64,000 nt of DNA. Origin: JADZAI01 sp047602465 (lineage in GTDB: Bacteria > Pseudomonadota > Alphaproteobacteria > Micropepsales > Micropepsaceae). The position numbers and the translations under genes are program-made. Shown piece after piece: positions 17,482 to 25,417 of this stretch. The DNA lies in contig JASGHF010000001.1 of the NCBI GenBank assembly GCA_047602465.1, forward strand, positions 2,604,001-2,668,000, written 5' to 3'. The number at the start of each line of letters is the position of its first letter. Position 1 is the stretch's first letter. The notes beneath the pieces are model-generated. The model was given only the letters and a program-made list of their open reading frames with translations, made no database searches and was not told the DNA's origin.

Positions 17482-18459
17482 ATGGCGTTCGCGAAAGCCG
17501 ATCAGTTGCTGGAGCTGGCCGCGTTCTGCGCGGCGCGGCGGGGCGGCATCACGCTGGATGACGTGATGGCCCGCTTCGGCGGGGTGAAGCGCACCGCCCA
17601 GCGGATGCTCCATACGCTGGAGACGCAGTTCAACGACACCCGCACCCATGTGGATGAGGACGGGCGCAAGCGCTGGTCGCGGCCGGGCGCGGGGCTGAAG
17701 GACTTCCTGACCCTCACCTCCGACGAGCTGGCGGCGCTGGAGCTGGCGGGGCAGGCGCTGGCGCGCGAGGGCGATGCGGGCAATGCCCGGCATCTGGAGC
17801 GGCTGCAGGACAAGCTGCGCGCGCTGGTGCCGAAGGACCGGGCGGCGCGGCTGGAGACCGACCATGACGCGCTGCTGGAAGCGCAGGGCTTCGTCGCGCG
17901 GCCCGGCCCGCGCCCGCGCGGCGAACCGCAGGTGGCCGATGTGCTGGCCGAGGCGATCAAGGCGTGCCGGGTGGTGGAGATCACCTATCGGGGGAAGACG
18001 TCCAGGGTGCATCCCTACGGCCTGCTGGCGGGGATGCGGCGCTATCTGGTGGTGCGGGCGGCGAGCCGGCCCGGCGGCGAGATGGGCCTGCGGCGCATGG
18101 ACCTCATCAGCGCGGCGCGGCTGACCGAGGAAAGCTTCGCGCGCGACGAGACGTTCGATCTCGACGCCTATGCGCGGCGCTCGTTCGGGGTGTTCCAGAG
18201 TCCGGAGGAGTTCGGCGAGGTGGTGTGGCGGTTCGCGCCCGAAGCGGCGGGGGCGGCGCGGGATTTCGTGTTCCATCCATCGCAGAGCGTGAGCGAGAAC
18301 GCCGACGGGTCGCTGACCGTGCGGTTCGAGGCGGCGGGCTGGCTGGAGATGGCCTGGCACCTCTATATGTGGGGCGACAAGGTGGAGGTGCTTAAACCCG
18401 CCGGGCTGAAGGCCATGGTGGGGCGGCACCGGCGCGGCGACTGGCCGGGCCTGCCCTAG
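17482..18459 (+). CDS. WYL domain transcriptional regulator
   Basis: A 325 aa DNA-binding protein. The N-terminal winged helix covers about residues 5-65 (GITLDDVMARFGGVKRTAQR). The WYL domain lies near residues 160-225 (CRVVEITYRGKTSRVHPYGL, then YLVVRA), followed by a WCX-type C-terminal region. WYL proteins sense ligands, sometimes nucleotides or nucleic acid, and control DNA damage or defence genes; the target here is unknown. It faces away from the exported-protein pair, which could be a target (inference only). Confidence 0.87.
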   Translation: MAFAKADQLLELAAFCAARRGGITLDDVMARFGGVKRTAQRMLHTLETQFNDTRTHVDEDGRKRWSRPGAGLKDFLTLTSDELAALELAGQALAREGDAGNARHLERLQDKLRALVPKDRAARLETDHDALLEAQGFVARPGPRPRGEPQVADVLAEAIKACRVVEITYRGKTSRVHPYGLLAGMRRYLVVRAASRPGGEMGLRRMDLISAARLTEESFARDETFDLDAYARRSFGVFQSPEEFGEVVWRFAPEAAGAARDFVFHPSQSVSENADGSLTVRFEAAGWLEMAWHLYMWGDKVEVLKPAGLKAMVGRHRRGDWPGLP

Positions 18460-18903
18460 CGCCGCCAGCGCGGCGGTGACCAGGCGGGCGCGGGCGATAT
18501 GCGCCTCGGCCCCGGCGATCAAATGGCGGATTTCGGCGCGGGCCGCCTTGCAGGCGGCGGTGCGGCGGCCGTGGGTGCGGCGGTTGGCATTGCCCTTCGG
18601 CGCGCCGCGGCGGCGCGGCGTTCCGAATTGAATGTCGTTTTTCGTGCAAGGAGCGGCAGGCGGGACGTCCGGCGGCGCGTAGCTGCCGGGCAGGGCCGCC
18701 CGGCTGAGCGCTGGAAACATGGTGGAGACGCGGCGCATGATCCGCGCGAGGCGGCGGGCCGAGCGGTCGGCCATGCCGACAGGAAGGGCAGGGGTGAGGA
18801 GCGCGCGCCCGATGGCGTCTGCGAGGCGCGAGATGAGCGCGATGTTTTCGCCCAGCAGCTTTCCGGCGTAGCAGGCGAGGACGAATTCGGGACCGGCGGA
18901 CAT
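18460..18903 (-). CDS. Hypothetical protein, 3' end uncertain
   Basis: From ATG at 18903 the product starts MSAGPEFVLACYAG and contains GAPKGNANRRTHGRRTAA, a motif I recall from short alphaproteobacterial proteins with GAPKGN-type followed by KHGRYT-type sequence and a helical tail. The frame has no stop before 17434 and would run antisense through the whole WYL gene, giving 489 codons. I list only the part beyond the WYL gene as supported. The real gene may end by a frameshift near here, or the long overlap may be a GC-bias artefact. The function is unknown. Confidence 0.4.
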
Positions 18904-18968
18904 GGCCGGGGAAGGTTAGTTGTCCTAGGAATAATGTCAAGATGCCCCCATCCCGGCCTTTGGCCGTA

Positions 18969-18992
18969 CTTCCCCCGTAAGCACGGGGGAAG
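18969..18992. repeat. Hairpin with CCCCCG/CGGGGG stem
   Basis: Perfect 10 bp stem CTTCCCCCGT (18969-18978) and ACGGGGGAAG (18983-18992) around an AAGC loop. Related C5/G5 hairpins followed by a GA-rich tail recur at 19106-19120 and 38861-38879, all between genes. This suggests a second dispersed palindromic repeat family in the genome, separate from repeat R. Confidence 0.5.
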
Positions 18993-19003
18993 ACAAAGCA
19001 GGA

Positions 19004-19028
19004 AAGGCGGCCCTTGCGGGGCCGCCTT
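19004..19028 (-). terminator. Hairpin downstream of the 19136-19555 gene
   Basis: Perfect 10 bp stem AAGGCGGCCC (19004-19013) and GGGCCGCCTT (19019-19028) with a 5 nt loop. Read on the minus strand it is followed by TTTCCTGCTTTG, a weak T-rich tract. It lies about 110 nt past the stop of the leftward gene. Confidence 0.45.
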
Positions 19029-19105
19029 CCTTCAGACGCGCGGCGGTTGCTCAGGACGCCTTGCGTTGTCTTCTGGTGTTCCGGTTTCGGGGAGCGGCGT
19101 GAGCG

Positions 19106-19120
19106 CCCCCATGACGGGGG
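19106..19120. repeat. C5/G5 hairpin, related to that at 18969
   Basis: CCCCC (19106-19110) and GGGGG (19116-19120) flank ATGAC and are followed by AGGATAA. It resembles the hairpins at 18969-18992 and 38861-38879. It is short, so homology rests on the shared context. Confidence 0.35.
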
Positions 19121-19135
19121 AGGATAAGGTTCCTG

Positions 19136-19555
19136 TCACATCGCGCGGCAGCGGAAGCCGGCGGCGGCGAAGCGGGCGACGATCTCGGCCTCCAGCGTGA
19201 CGGAGACCTTCTCGCCGTTGCGGCCGGTGATCTCGCGCAGGGTCCAGCCGAACATCGGGTCGGTGCGGAGCGTGATGGCCGCCTTTTCCGGGCCGGACCA
19301 GAGGAAGCAGGCCTCCTGACCGTCGAGGAACCAGTCGATGCGGTCCCACATGCGGTTGGCGAAGACGGTGCTGGCGTCCTTCAGCGCGCGGGTGGTGCGG
19401 ACGGGGATGATCTGGCGGTCGCCCTCCCACGGGGTTTCGAACAGGGCGGCGTCGCGGAGTTTTGCGGCGAGCCAGGCATCGTCCTCGCGCGTGTGATCGG
19501 GCGTGAAGGCGATGGCGGCTTTGGCGGCGGGGCGGGCGGCAAGGGCGGTATGCAT
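19136..19555 (-). CDS. Hypothetical protein
   Basis: A 139 aa soluble-looking protein, no family recognised. ATG at 19555 was chosen because GGAGAGACGAG precedes it; an in-frame ATG at 19615 would add 20 residues with a poorer ribosome site. The sequence has no signal or membrane segment; a Trp-rich middle (NRMWDRIDWFLDGQEACFLW) and a C-terminal stretch EITGRNGEKVSVTLEAEIVA are its main marks. A TGTCACCC/GGGTGACA palindrome lies 42 nt upstream of the start, suggesting a regulator site. Confidence 0.7.
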   Translation of the reverse strand: MHTALAARPAAKAAIAFTPDHTREDDAWLAAKLRDAALFETPWEGDRQIIPVRTTRALKDASTVFANRMWDRIDWFLDGQEACFLWSGPEKAAITLRTDPMFGWTLREITGRNGEKVSVTLEAEIVARFAAAGFRCRAM

Positions 19556-19596
19556 CTCGTCTCTCCATCTCTCGATGACGAGAGGATGGAGGGTGG

Positions 19597-19617
19597 GGGT
19601 GACAGAATGTGTCACCC
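19597..19617. promoter_or_regulatory. GGGTGACA-N5-TGTCACCC palindrome
   Basis: Perfect 8 bp arms (19597-19604 and 19610-19617) around GAATG, in the gap between pyrF and the hypothetical gene that starts at 19555. TGTCAC half-sites also occur at 20648-20653 and 20658-20663. It could be an operator, or part of a pyrF terminator, although no T-tract follows. Confidence 0.4.
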
Positions 19618-19627
19618 ACCAAACCCG

Positions 19628-20526
19628 CTATCCGGCGGCGGCCCGGTTCGCCGCGTAATCGCAGGCGATGGCGGCCTGGAATGACGCGATCCGGTCGATG
19701 ATGAGGGCGCGATAGGCGTCCGGCCCGATGGTACGGTCATCCACGCGGGTCAGGCCGCGCGACACCGGCACCAGCAGATCGCCGGGGCGGACGCCGCGCA
19801 GGGCGCCGAGGCTCGCCGCATCGCCGCCCTGCGCGCCAAGGCCGGGGGCGAGAATGATCGAGCGCGGCAGGAGCTGCCGCAGGCGGCGGCCCTCGGCCGG
19901 GACCGTCGCGCCGATCACCGCGCCGATGGGGCAAGACCCGTACCGTGCGGCGGGGCGAGGCCGGCGATGAGATCGGCGAGGCGATCCGACACCAGGCGAT
20001 TGCCGGCCATGCGGTCCTGCAGCCAGCCGGCGCCCGGATTGGAGGTGCGGCAGAGAACGAACAGACCCTTGCCGTGGCGGTTCGCGCACTCGACGAAGGG
20101 GGTGAGGGTGTCCGGCCCCATCAGCGGGTTGATGGTGAGGCAGTCGGCCTCGAAATCGCCGCTGCCGCCTTCGGCCTCAGGGGTGAGATAGGCGCGGGCA
20201 TAGGCCGCCGCCGTCGCGCCGATATCGCCGCGCTTGGCGTCGAGGATGACGCCCATGCCGGCGGCGCGGGCGCGCTTCATGCCGGACGACAAAGCGGTCA
20301 GACCTTGCAGGCCGCAGGCCTCGAAATAGGCGGACTGGAATTTCACGAAGCCGACGCGGCCCTCGGCGGCGTCGAGCAGGACGTCCACATAAGCGCCGAT
20401 CCAGCCGGCGGCATCCTGCGCGAAGAAGTCCGGGAGATCGGCAAGCGAGGGATCGATGCCGAGAACAAGATCGCCATGGCGGGCGACATTGCCTTCCACG
20501 ATGTCGACCCAGGAGCGGTGTGCCAT
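19628..20526 (-). pseudogene. pyrF: Orotidine 5'-phosphate decarboxylase, frameshifted
   Basis: Decarboxylates OMP to UMP. From ATG at 20526 the frame gives MAHRSWVDIVEGNVARHGD, LVLGIDPSLADLPDFF and the catalytic region VILDAKRGDIGATAAAYARA, then runs through DLIAGLAPPHGTG and stops early at 19915. The missing C-terminus continues in another frame as GSCPIGAVIGATVPAEGRR, LVPVSRG and a typical tail ending at 19628. One base appears to be missing near 19938-19942 (minus strand ACGGGTCTTGC). All catalytic residues lie upstream of the break, but the phosphate-binding C-terminal part would be lost. An assembly error, a recent mutation, or recoding are all possible; no standard slippery site is seen. 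Confidence 0.85.
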
Positions 20527-20641
20527 GGCGACCCTTCGTGCGGTTTGCGGATGCTGCACCATAGCAGCGGGCCGGGGCGTCGTTCGAGACACGACTTTCA
20601 GGCGCATCTCGGCTGACGGCCGCCCTTTCACCGGGGGACGA

Positions 20642-20668
20642 AAAGCGTGTCACAACGTGTCACGCTTT
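20642..20668. promoter_or_regulatory. AAAGCGTG/CACGCTTT palindrome with GTGTCAC repeats
   Basis: Arms AAAGCGTG (20642-20649) and CACGCTTT (20661-20668) contain two direct GTGTCAC repeats at 20647-20653 and 20657-20663, a 10 bp period. It lies between divergent pyrF and the TonB-C-like lipoprotein gene, 43 nt before the latter, so it could be an operator for either. Confidence 0.45.
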
Positions 20669-20711
20669 GTCCGCGCCGCTAAATCTGTAAGATCGCGCGC
20701 AGGGGTCGCAA

Positions 20712-21149
20712 ATGATCACACAATCAAAACTGGCATGCGCGGCTGCAATGCTTGGGATCAGTCTTGTTACGGCGGGCTGTATGAGCAAGCCCGCCGCAGC
20801 AGAGACGGCAGAACCGGCCAATCAGCGCGAAGGATTTGCCTGCAATCCTCGCTACGGCTACCAACCTGTTGCTCTGGTGCCTGCGCAGGACGTGCCGTTA
20901 TTGCCCAAGCCAGAATACAAGACCTGGCCTGCTTTTCCCAAGATGGCGATGGACCGGGTAACGAGTGGTGAGGTCCATGCACTTCTCGAGCTTAATGCGG
21001 AAGGTCGCGTCGAGCGCGTGGATATCGTTTCCGAAACGCCGCGTGGCTGCCTGTTTGCGGAAGCCACGATTGAAGCTTTCAAGAGATGGCGGTTCGCGCC
21101 CGGGAATGCCGGACTCTATTCAGCGACGATGACGTTCAACATTGAATAA
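20712..21149 (+). CDS. Lipoprotein with TonB C-terminal-like domain
   Basis: A 145 aa predicted lipoprotein: signal peptide with lipobox VTAGC at residues 19-23. The C-terminal half resembles the TonB C-terminal domain (EVHALLELNAEGRVERVDIV, then FAEATIEAFKRWRFAPG). TonB C-terminal modules normally contact outer-membrane receptors, but a lipidated stand-alone copy without a membrane-spanning energy transducer cannot act as classical TonB; the function is unknown. A paralogous shorter gene follows at 21202. Confidence 0.78.
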   Translation: MITQSKLACAAAMLGISLVTAGCMSKPAAAETAEPANQREGFACNPRYGYQPVALVPAQDVPLLPKPEYKTWPAFPKMAMDRVTSGEVHALLELNAEGRVERVDIVSETPRGCLFAEATIEAFKRWRFAPGNAGLYSATMTFNIE

Positions 21150-21201
21150 GGGCCTCGCCAATGCTCTGCACGGGTTCATCGATAGGATCATCGGGGGCGT
21201 C

Positions 21202-21510
21202 ATGAGGCCTGTATTGGCGTTCCTTATCGCCGCCGCCGTCATGATTTCGGGGTGCGCGCGGACGCGCGGGGAGGCTCTGGCGCGGATGACGATGGCTGAA
21301 AACGGCCGCCCGACATCCGTGAAGATCGTGTCGGAAACGCCGCCGGGGGAGGGTTTCGGGCGGAGCGCGAGAACCCTGATCTTCGCCATGTGGTACGACG
21401 GCATGGCGGCCGGGGATTATATGGTCCGCGTCATATTCATTCGCAGCAGCGACTACGAGATCGAATTGTGGTCGGCCGGCGAAGACGATCCGGTGGCGCC
21501 GCCTCAATAG
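21202..21510 (+). CDS. Small lipoprotein, truncated TonB-C-like paralog
   Basis: A 102 aa predicted lipoprotein: MRPVLAFLIAAAVMISGC gives the lipobox at residue 18. RPTSVKIVSETPPGEGFGRS parallels RVERVDIVSETPRGCLFAEA in the preceding gene, so the two appear to be paralogs, this one lacking part of the domain. ATG at 21202 was chosen over an upstream ATG at 21142 that overlaps the preceding gene and would bury the signal peptide. Function unknown. Confidence 0.65.
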   Translation: MRPVLAFLIAAAVMISGCARTRGEALARMTMAENGRPTSVKIVSETPPGEGFGRSARTLIFAMWYDGMAAGDYMVRVIFIRSSDYEIELWSAGEDDPVAPPQ

Positions 21511-21534
21511 ACCTGGCCGGGCCGTTCCCGCGCC

Positions 21535-22416
21535 CTAGCGCGTGGGGACGGGTTTTTCGCCGCGGTAGTCGTAGAAGCCGCGGCCGGCCTTGCGGCCGAG
21601 CCAGCCGGCTTCGACGTATTTCACCAGAAGCGGGCAGGGGCGGTATTTGCTGTCGGCGAGGCCGTCATAGAGCACCTGCATGATCGAGAGGCAGGTATCC
21701 AGACCGATGAAGTCGGCCAGTTGCAGCGGACCCATCGGGTGGTTGGCGCCGAGGCGCATCGCGGTGTCGATGGCGTCGACGTTACCGACGCCTTCATACA
21801 GCGTGTAGATCGCCTCGTTGATCATCGGCAGCAGGATGCGGTTGACGATGAAGGCGGGGAAATCCTCCGCATAGGCGCTGGTCTTGCCCAGATCCTTCAC
21901 GAAGGCGAGGACGGTCTGGAAGGCGTCGTCGTCGGTGGCGATGCCGCGGATCAGTTCGACCAGCTTCATGACCGGAACCGGATTCATGAAGTGGAGGCCG
22001 AGGAATTTCTCCGGCCGGTCGGTGGAGGCCGCGAGGCGCGTGATCGAGATCGAAGAGGTGTTGGTCGCGACCAGCGCGTCGGGGCGCAGCAGCGGGCAGA
22101 GCGCGGCGAAGATCTTGCGCTTCACCTGCTCGTCTTCGGTGGCGGCCTCGATGGCGAGATCGACATCCTTCAGCGCAGCGAGATCGGTGGACGTGGTGAT
22201 GCGCTTCAGCGCCTTGTCCATGTCGTCGCCGGAAATCTGTCCGCGCGACGCCTGACGGGTCATGTTGACCTTGATCTCTTCGATCGCCGCCGTGAGGCGG
22301 TCTTCGGAGAGATCGTTCAGCACCACGTCATAGCCGCCCAGGGCGATGACATGCGCGATGCCGTTGCCCATCTGACCCGCGCCGATGATCCCGACGCTCT
22401 TCAACGTGTTGGCCAT
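21535..22416 (-). CDS. 3-hydroxybutyryl-CoA dehydrogenase
   Basis: NAD(P)-dependent enzyme interconverting acetoacetyl-CoA and 3-hydroxybutyryl-CoA. The 293 aa length matches the stand-alone Hbd/PaaH type. The Rossmann motif is GIIGAGQMGNGIAHVIALGG at residues 9-28. The catalytic His region is LGLHFMNPVPVMKLVE near 139, and VVN-type sequence FPAFIVNRILLPMINEA is near 185. It lies downstream of etfB-etfA in the same direction, separated by 24 nt. It can serve either beta-oxidation or the first reductive step of the ethylmalonyl-CoA pathway. Confidence 0.92.
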   Translation of the reverse strand: MANTLKSVGIIGAGQMGNGIAHVIALGGYDVVLNDLSEDRLTAAIEEIKVNMTRQASRGQISGDDMDKALKRITTSTDLAALKDVDLAIEAATEDEQVKRKIFAALCPLLRPDALVATNTSSISITRLAASTDRPEKFLGLHFMNPVPVMKLVELIRGIATDDDAFQTVLAFVKDLGKTSAYAEDFPAFIVNRILLPMINEAIYTLYEGVGNVDAIDTAMRLGANHPMGPLQLADFIGLDTCLSIMQVLYDGLADSKYRPCPLLVKYVEAGWLGRKAGRGFYDYRGEKPVPTR

Positions 22417-22440
22417 GCCTGTCCCGTCTCTCCGCCGCGC

Positions 22441-23394
22441 CTAGCGCTTGCCGATGCCTTGCGCTTCAAGCTCGGCCTTCAGTTCCGGCGCGAGCTTGAA
22501 GAGGTCGCCCACCAGGCCGTAATCGGCGACCTGGAAGATCGGGGCTTCCTCGTCCTTGTTGATGGCGACGATGACCTTGGAGTCCTTCATGCCGGCGAGG
22601 TGCTGGATCGCGCCGGAAATGCCGAGCGCGATGTAGAGCGTGGGGGCGACGACCTTGCCGGTCTGGCCGACCTGGTAGTCGTTGGGGACGTAGCCCGCGT
22701 CCACGGCGGCGCGGCTGGCGCCGACGGCGGCGCCCAGCGTGTCGGCCAGCGGCTCGATATAGGTGTGGAAGTTCTCCGAAGAGGCCAGCGCCCGGCCGCC
22801 CGAGACGATGATCTTGGCGCTGACGAGTTCGGGACGTTCCGACTTCGACAGTTCCTCGCCCACGAAGGACGAGACGCCCGGATCGGCCGCGGCTTCGACC
22901 TTTTCGATCGCGGCGCTGCCGCCATCGGCGGCGTTCTTGAAGGCCGTCGTGCGGACCGTGATGACCTTGACCTTGTCGGTCGAGGTCACGGTCTGGATCG
23001 CGTTGCCGGCATAGATCGGGCGCGTGAAGGTGTCGGGGCTTTCGACCGAGAGGATCTCGGAGATCTGCGCGACATCGAGCAGGGCTGCGACGCGCGGCAG
23101 GGTGTTCTTGCCGTTGGCGGTGGCGGGCGCGAGGATCGCGGCATAGGCCGGCGCGAGCTTCACGATCAGCGCCGCGACCGGCTCGGCGAGCTGGTGGGCG
23201 TAGAGCGGGCCTTCGGCGACGAGGACTTTCTCGACGCCGGCGAGCCGGGCGGCGGCTTCGGCGGCGGCGGCGGCGCCTTCACCGGCGATGAGGACATGAA
23301 CCGGGCCGCCGAGCGCGGCGGCGGCGGTCACGGTTTTCGACGTCGCTTCCTTCAGGGAGGCGTTGTCGTGTTCAGCGAGAACGAGGGCCGTCAT
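22441..23394 (-). CDS. etfA: Electron transfer flavoprotein subunit alpha
   Basis: FAD-binding subunit of ETF, which carries electrons from acyl-CoA dehydrogenases to ETF-ubiquinone oxidoreductase. The 317 aa protein starts MTALVLAEHDNASL and has the C-terminal FAD domain motifs ELVSAKIIVSGGRAL near 205, VGQTGKVVAPTLYIALGISG near 255 and KVIVAINKDEEAPIFQVADY near 280. It starts 3 nt after etfB. The several acyl-CoA dehydrogenases in this window are its likely electron donors. Confidence 0.95.
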   Translation of the reverse strand: MTALVLAEHDNASLKEATSKTVTAAAALGGPVHVLIAGEGAAAAAEAAARLAGVEKVLVAEGPLYAHQLAEPVAALIVKLAPAYAAILAPATANGKNTLPRVAALLDVAQISEILSVESPDTFTRPIYAGNAIQTVTSTDKVKVITVRTTAFKNAADGGSAAIEKVEAAADPGVSSFVGEELSKSERPELVSAKIIVSGGRALASSENFHTYIEPLADTLGAAVGASRAAVDAGYVPNDYQVGQTGKVVAPTLYIALGISGAIQHLAGMKDSKVIVAINKDEEAPIFQVADYGLVGDLFKLAPELKAELEAQGIGKR

Positions 23395-23397
23395 GGT

Positions 23398-24147
23398 TCA
23401 GATCACTCCCGCTTCGTTCTTCAGCTTGGAGACAAGCTCCTGCACGTCCTTGACCTTCACGCCGGCCGAGCGCTTCGCCGGCTCGGCGACCTTCACGACT
23501 TTCAGGCGCGGGGCGGCGTCGACGCCGTAATCCGCAGCCGTCTTCTCGTCGATCGGCTTCTTCTTGGCCTTCATGATGTTGGGCAGCGAAGCGTAGCGCG
23601 GCTCGTTCAGGCGGAGATCCGTCGTCACGATGGCGGGGAGCTTCAGCTTCACGGTCTGCAGGCCGCCGTCGACCTCGCGGGTGACGGAGACGCTGTCGCC
23701 TTCGGGCGCGACCTTCGAGGCGAAGGTGCCCTGGCCCCAGCCGAGGAGGGCGGCGAGCATCTGGCCGGTCTGGTTCGAATCGTCGTCGATCGCCTGCTTG
23801 CCGAGAATGACGAGCTGGGGCTGTTCGGCCTCGACGATGGCTTTGAGGATCTTCGCGACGGCGAGGGGTTCGACCTCGCCATCGACCTTCACCAGAATGC
23901 CGCGATCGGCGCCCATGGCGAGGGCGGTGCGGATGGTTTCCTGGGCCTGCTGGGGGCCGACGGAGACGGCGACGATCTCGGTCGCGGCGCCCTTTTCCTT
24001 CAGCTTGATGGCCTCTTCGACGGCGATCTCGTCGAACGGGTTCATCGACATCTTGACGTTGGCGAGATCGACGCCCGAGCCGTCAGGCTTCACGCGGACT
24101 TTGACGTTGTAGTCGACCACCCGTTTCACGGGCACCAGGATCTTCAT
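23398..24147 (-). CDS. etfB: Electron transfer flavoprotein subunit beta
   Basis: Partner of EtfA, binding AMP. The 249 aa protein begins MKILVPVKRVVDYNVKVRVK and holds the ETF beta signature around VTREVDGGLQTVKLKLPAIV near residue 155, followed by DLRLNEPRYASLPNIMKAKK. It is first in an etfB-etfA-hbd transcription unit. The 307 bp upstream gap, shared with a divergent dehydrogenase gene, carries the GACGTTGCGTCA motif also seen upstream of the thiolase at the right edge. Confidence 0.95.
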   Translation of the reverse strand: MKILVPVKRVVDYNVKVRVKPDGSGVDLANVKMSMNPFDEIAVEEAIKLKEKGAATEIVAVSVGPQQAQETIRTALAMGADRGILVKVDGEVEPLAVAKILKAIVEAEQPQLVILGKQAIDDDSNQTGQMLAALLGWGQGTFASKVAPEGDSVSVTREVDGGLQTVKLKLPAIVTTDLRLNEPRYASLPNIMKAKKKPIDEKTAADYGVDAAPRLKVVKVAEPAKRSAGVKVKDVQELVSKLKNEAGVI

Positions 24148-24454
24148 CAGGCCTCTAGCTCCGGCTAAATCTCTCTCTCCACGCGGGCGGAACCTGAGGG
24201 GTCCGCCGCGCCGCAGGGAGGACAGGCGTTATAGGCGCAAAGCCCCGCCTTCAAGTCTTTCCCCGCGAATTGTGCGCCGCACCATAGGGGGCAGAGGCGG
24301 GGAGTCAATCTGGCGCTTCGAGGCCGACGTTGCGTCACTTATGGGCGTCAGTCCGGGGACGGATCGGGGCCGGGGTGACGGCCTCCACTATCTTTCCGCA
24401 TTCCGTCTGCAAAATTCGGCCTGAAGCTGAAGCTGAACCGGGAGACGCGGCGCG
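24148..24454. other. 307 bp divergent intergenic region, no gene
   Basis: Separates etfB (leftward) from the alcohol dehydrogenase-like gene (rightward). No credible coding sequence is seen. It holds a T/C-rich stretch next to etfB (ctctctctcc) and the GACGTTGCGTCA motif at 24326-24337. Promoters for both genes should lie here. Confidence 0.5.
24326..24337. promoter_or_regulatory. GACGTTGCGTCA motif upstream of etfB
   Basis: An inverted repeat GACG-TTG-CGTC plus A. The identical 12-mer appears at 63803-63814, 84 nt before the thiolase gene. Both sites lie upstream of acyl-CoA metabolism genes, so a shared regulator of the TetR or MerR type is a possible reading. Unproven. Confidence 0.4.
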
Positions 24455-25417
24455 ATGAAGGCCTATGTGTATCGGCGATATGGCGGGCCGGAGGTCATCG
24501 AGATGGCCGAGCTGCCCATGCCGGCGCCGGGGCCGGGCGAGATATTGGTGCGAATCCACGCGACCACGGTGTCGTCGGCCGACTGGCGGATCAGGTCGCT
24601 GACCCTGCCGCCCGGCTTCGGATTGATGGGCCGGCCGGTGTTCGGGTTCCTGCGGCCGCGCCAGCCGGTGCTGGGCGCGGAGTTCGCGGGTCTGGTGGAG
24701 GCGGCCGGCGCGGGGGTCACGCAATTCGGTCCGGGCGATGCGGTGATCGGATTTCCGGGCGGGCGGCTTGGCAGTCATGCCGAATACCGGACGATCCGGG
24801 CCGACGGGCCGGTGGCGCGGAAGCCGGACAATCTGAGCTTCGAGGAGGCGGCGACGCTGTCGTTCGGGGGCAGCACGGCGCTGCATTATCTGCGGAAGGC
24901 GGCGGTGCGGCCGGGTGAGCGGCTGCTGGTGATCGGCGCGTCCGGCGCGGTCGGCGTGGCGCTGGTGCAGATCGCACGGGCGCGGGGCATGCACGTCACC
25001 GGCGTGACGAGCGCGGCCAATGCGGCGCTGGTCGCGGGGCTGGGGGCGGAGCGGGTGATCGACTACACCGCCGGGCCGGTGTTCGGGGAGGGCGCGGCCT
25101 ATGACGTCATCGCCGATACGGTGGGCGCGACGCGGTTCCGCGACGCCCTGCCCTATCTAAACGAGGGCGGGCGGTTCCTCGGCATCGTGGGGAGCCTTGG
25201 CGAGCTGTTCGCGCGGCGGCGTGGGTCGAGGCGTCCGGTCAACGGCCCGGCCGAGGAGCGGGCGAGCGATATCGCGGAGCTGGCCGCGCTGGCGGCCGGG
25301 GGCGCGCTGAAGCCGGTGATCGACGGCGTCTATCCGTTCAGCCAGATGCGCGCCGCGCATGCCCGCGTGGATACAGGCCGCAAGCGCGGCAGCGTGGTGG
25401 TGCGGGTGACGGACTAG
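24455..25417 (+). CDS. NAD(P)-dependent zinc-type alcohol dehydrogenase family / quinone reductase
   Basis: A 320 aa medium-chain dehydrogenase/reductase. The N-terminal GroES-like domain starts MKAYVYRRYGGPEVIEMAEL. The Rossmann motif GERLLVIGASGAVGVALVQI is near residue 152. Catalytic and structural zinc ligands are not evident, which favours the quinone oxidoreductase branch over true alcohol dehydrogenases. The substrate is unknown. Its stop overlaps the convergent adenosyltransferase gene by 4 nt. Confidence 0.85.
   Translation: MKAYVYRRYGGPEVIEMAELPMPAPGPGEILVRIHATTVSSADWRIRSLTLPPGFGLMGRPVFGFLRPRQPVLGAEFAGLVEAAGAGVTQFGPGDAVIGFPGGRLGSHAEYRTIRADGPVARKPDNLSFEEAATLSFGGSTALHYLRKAAVRPGERLLVIGASGAVGVALVQIARARGMHVTGVTSAANAALVAGLGAERVIDYTAGPVFGEGAAYDVIADTVGATRFRDALPYLNEGGRFLGIVGSLGELFARRRGSRRPVNGPAEERASDIAELAALAAGGALKPVIDGVYPFSQMRAAHARVDTGRKRGSVVVRVTD

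Noticed and set aside
21721..24168. An 815-codon open frame antisense to hbd, etfA and etfB
   Set aside because: The opposite strand encodes three well-conserved proteins. The product is Arg/Gly/Asp-rich with no recognisable domain, as expected for GC-rich antisense frames.
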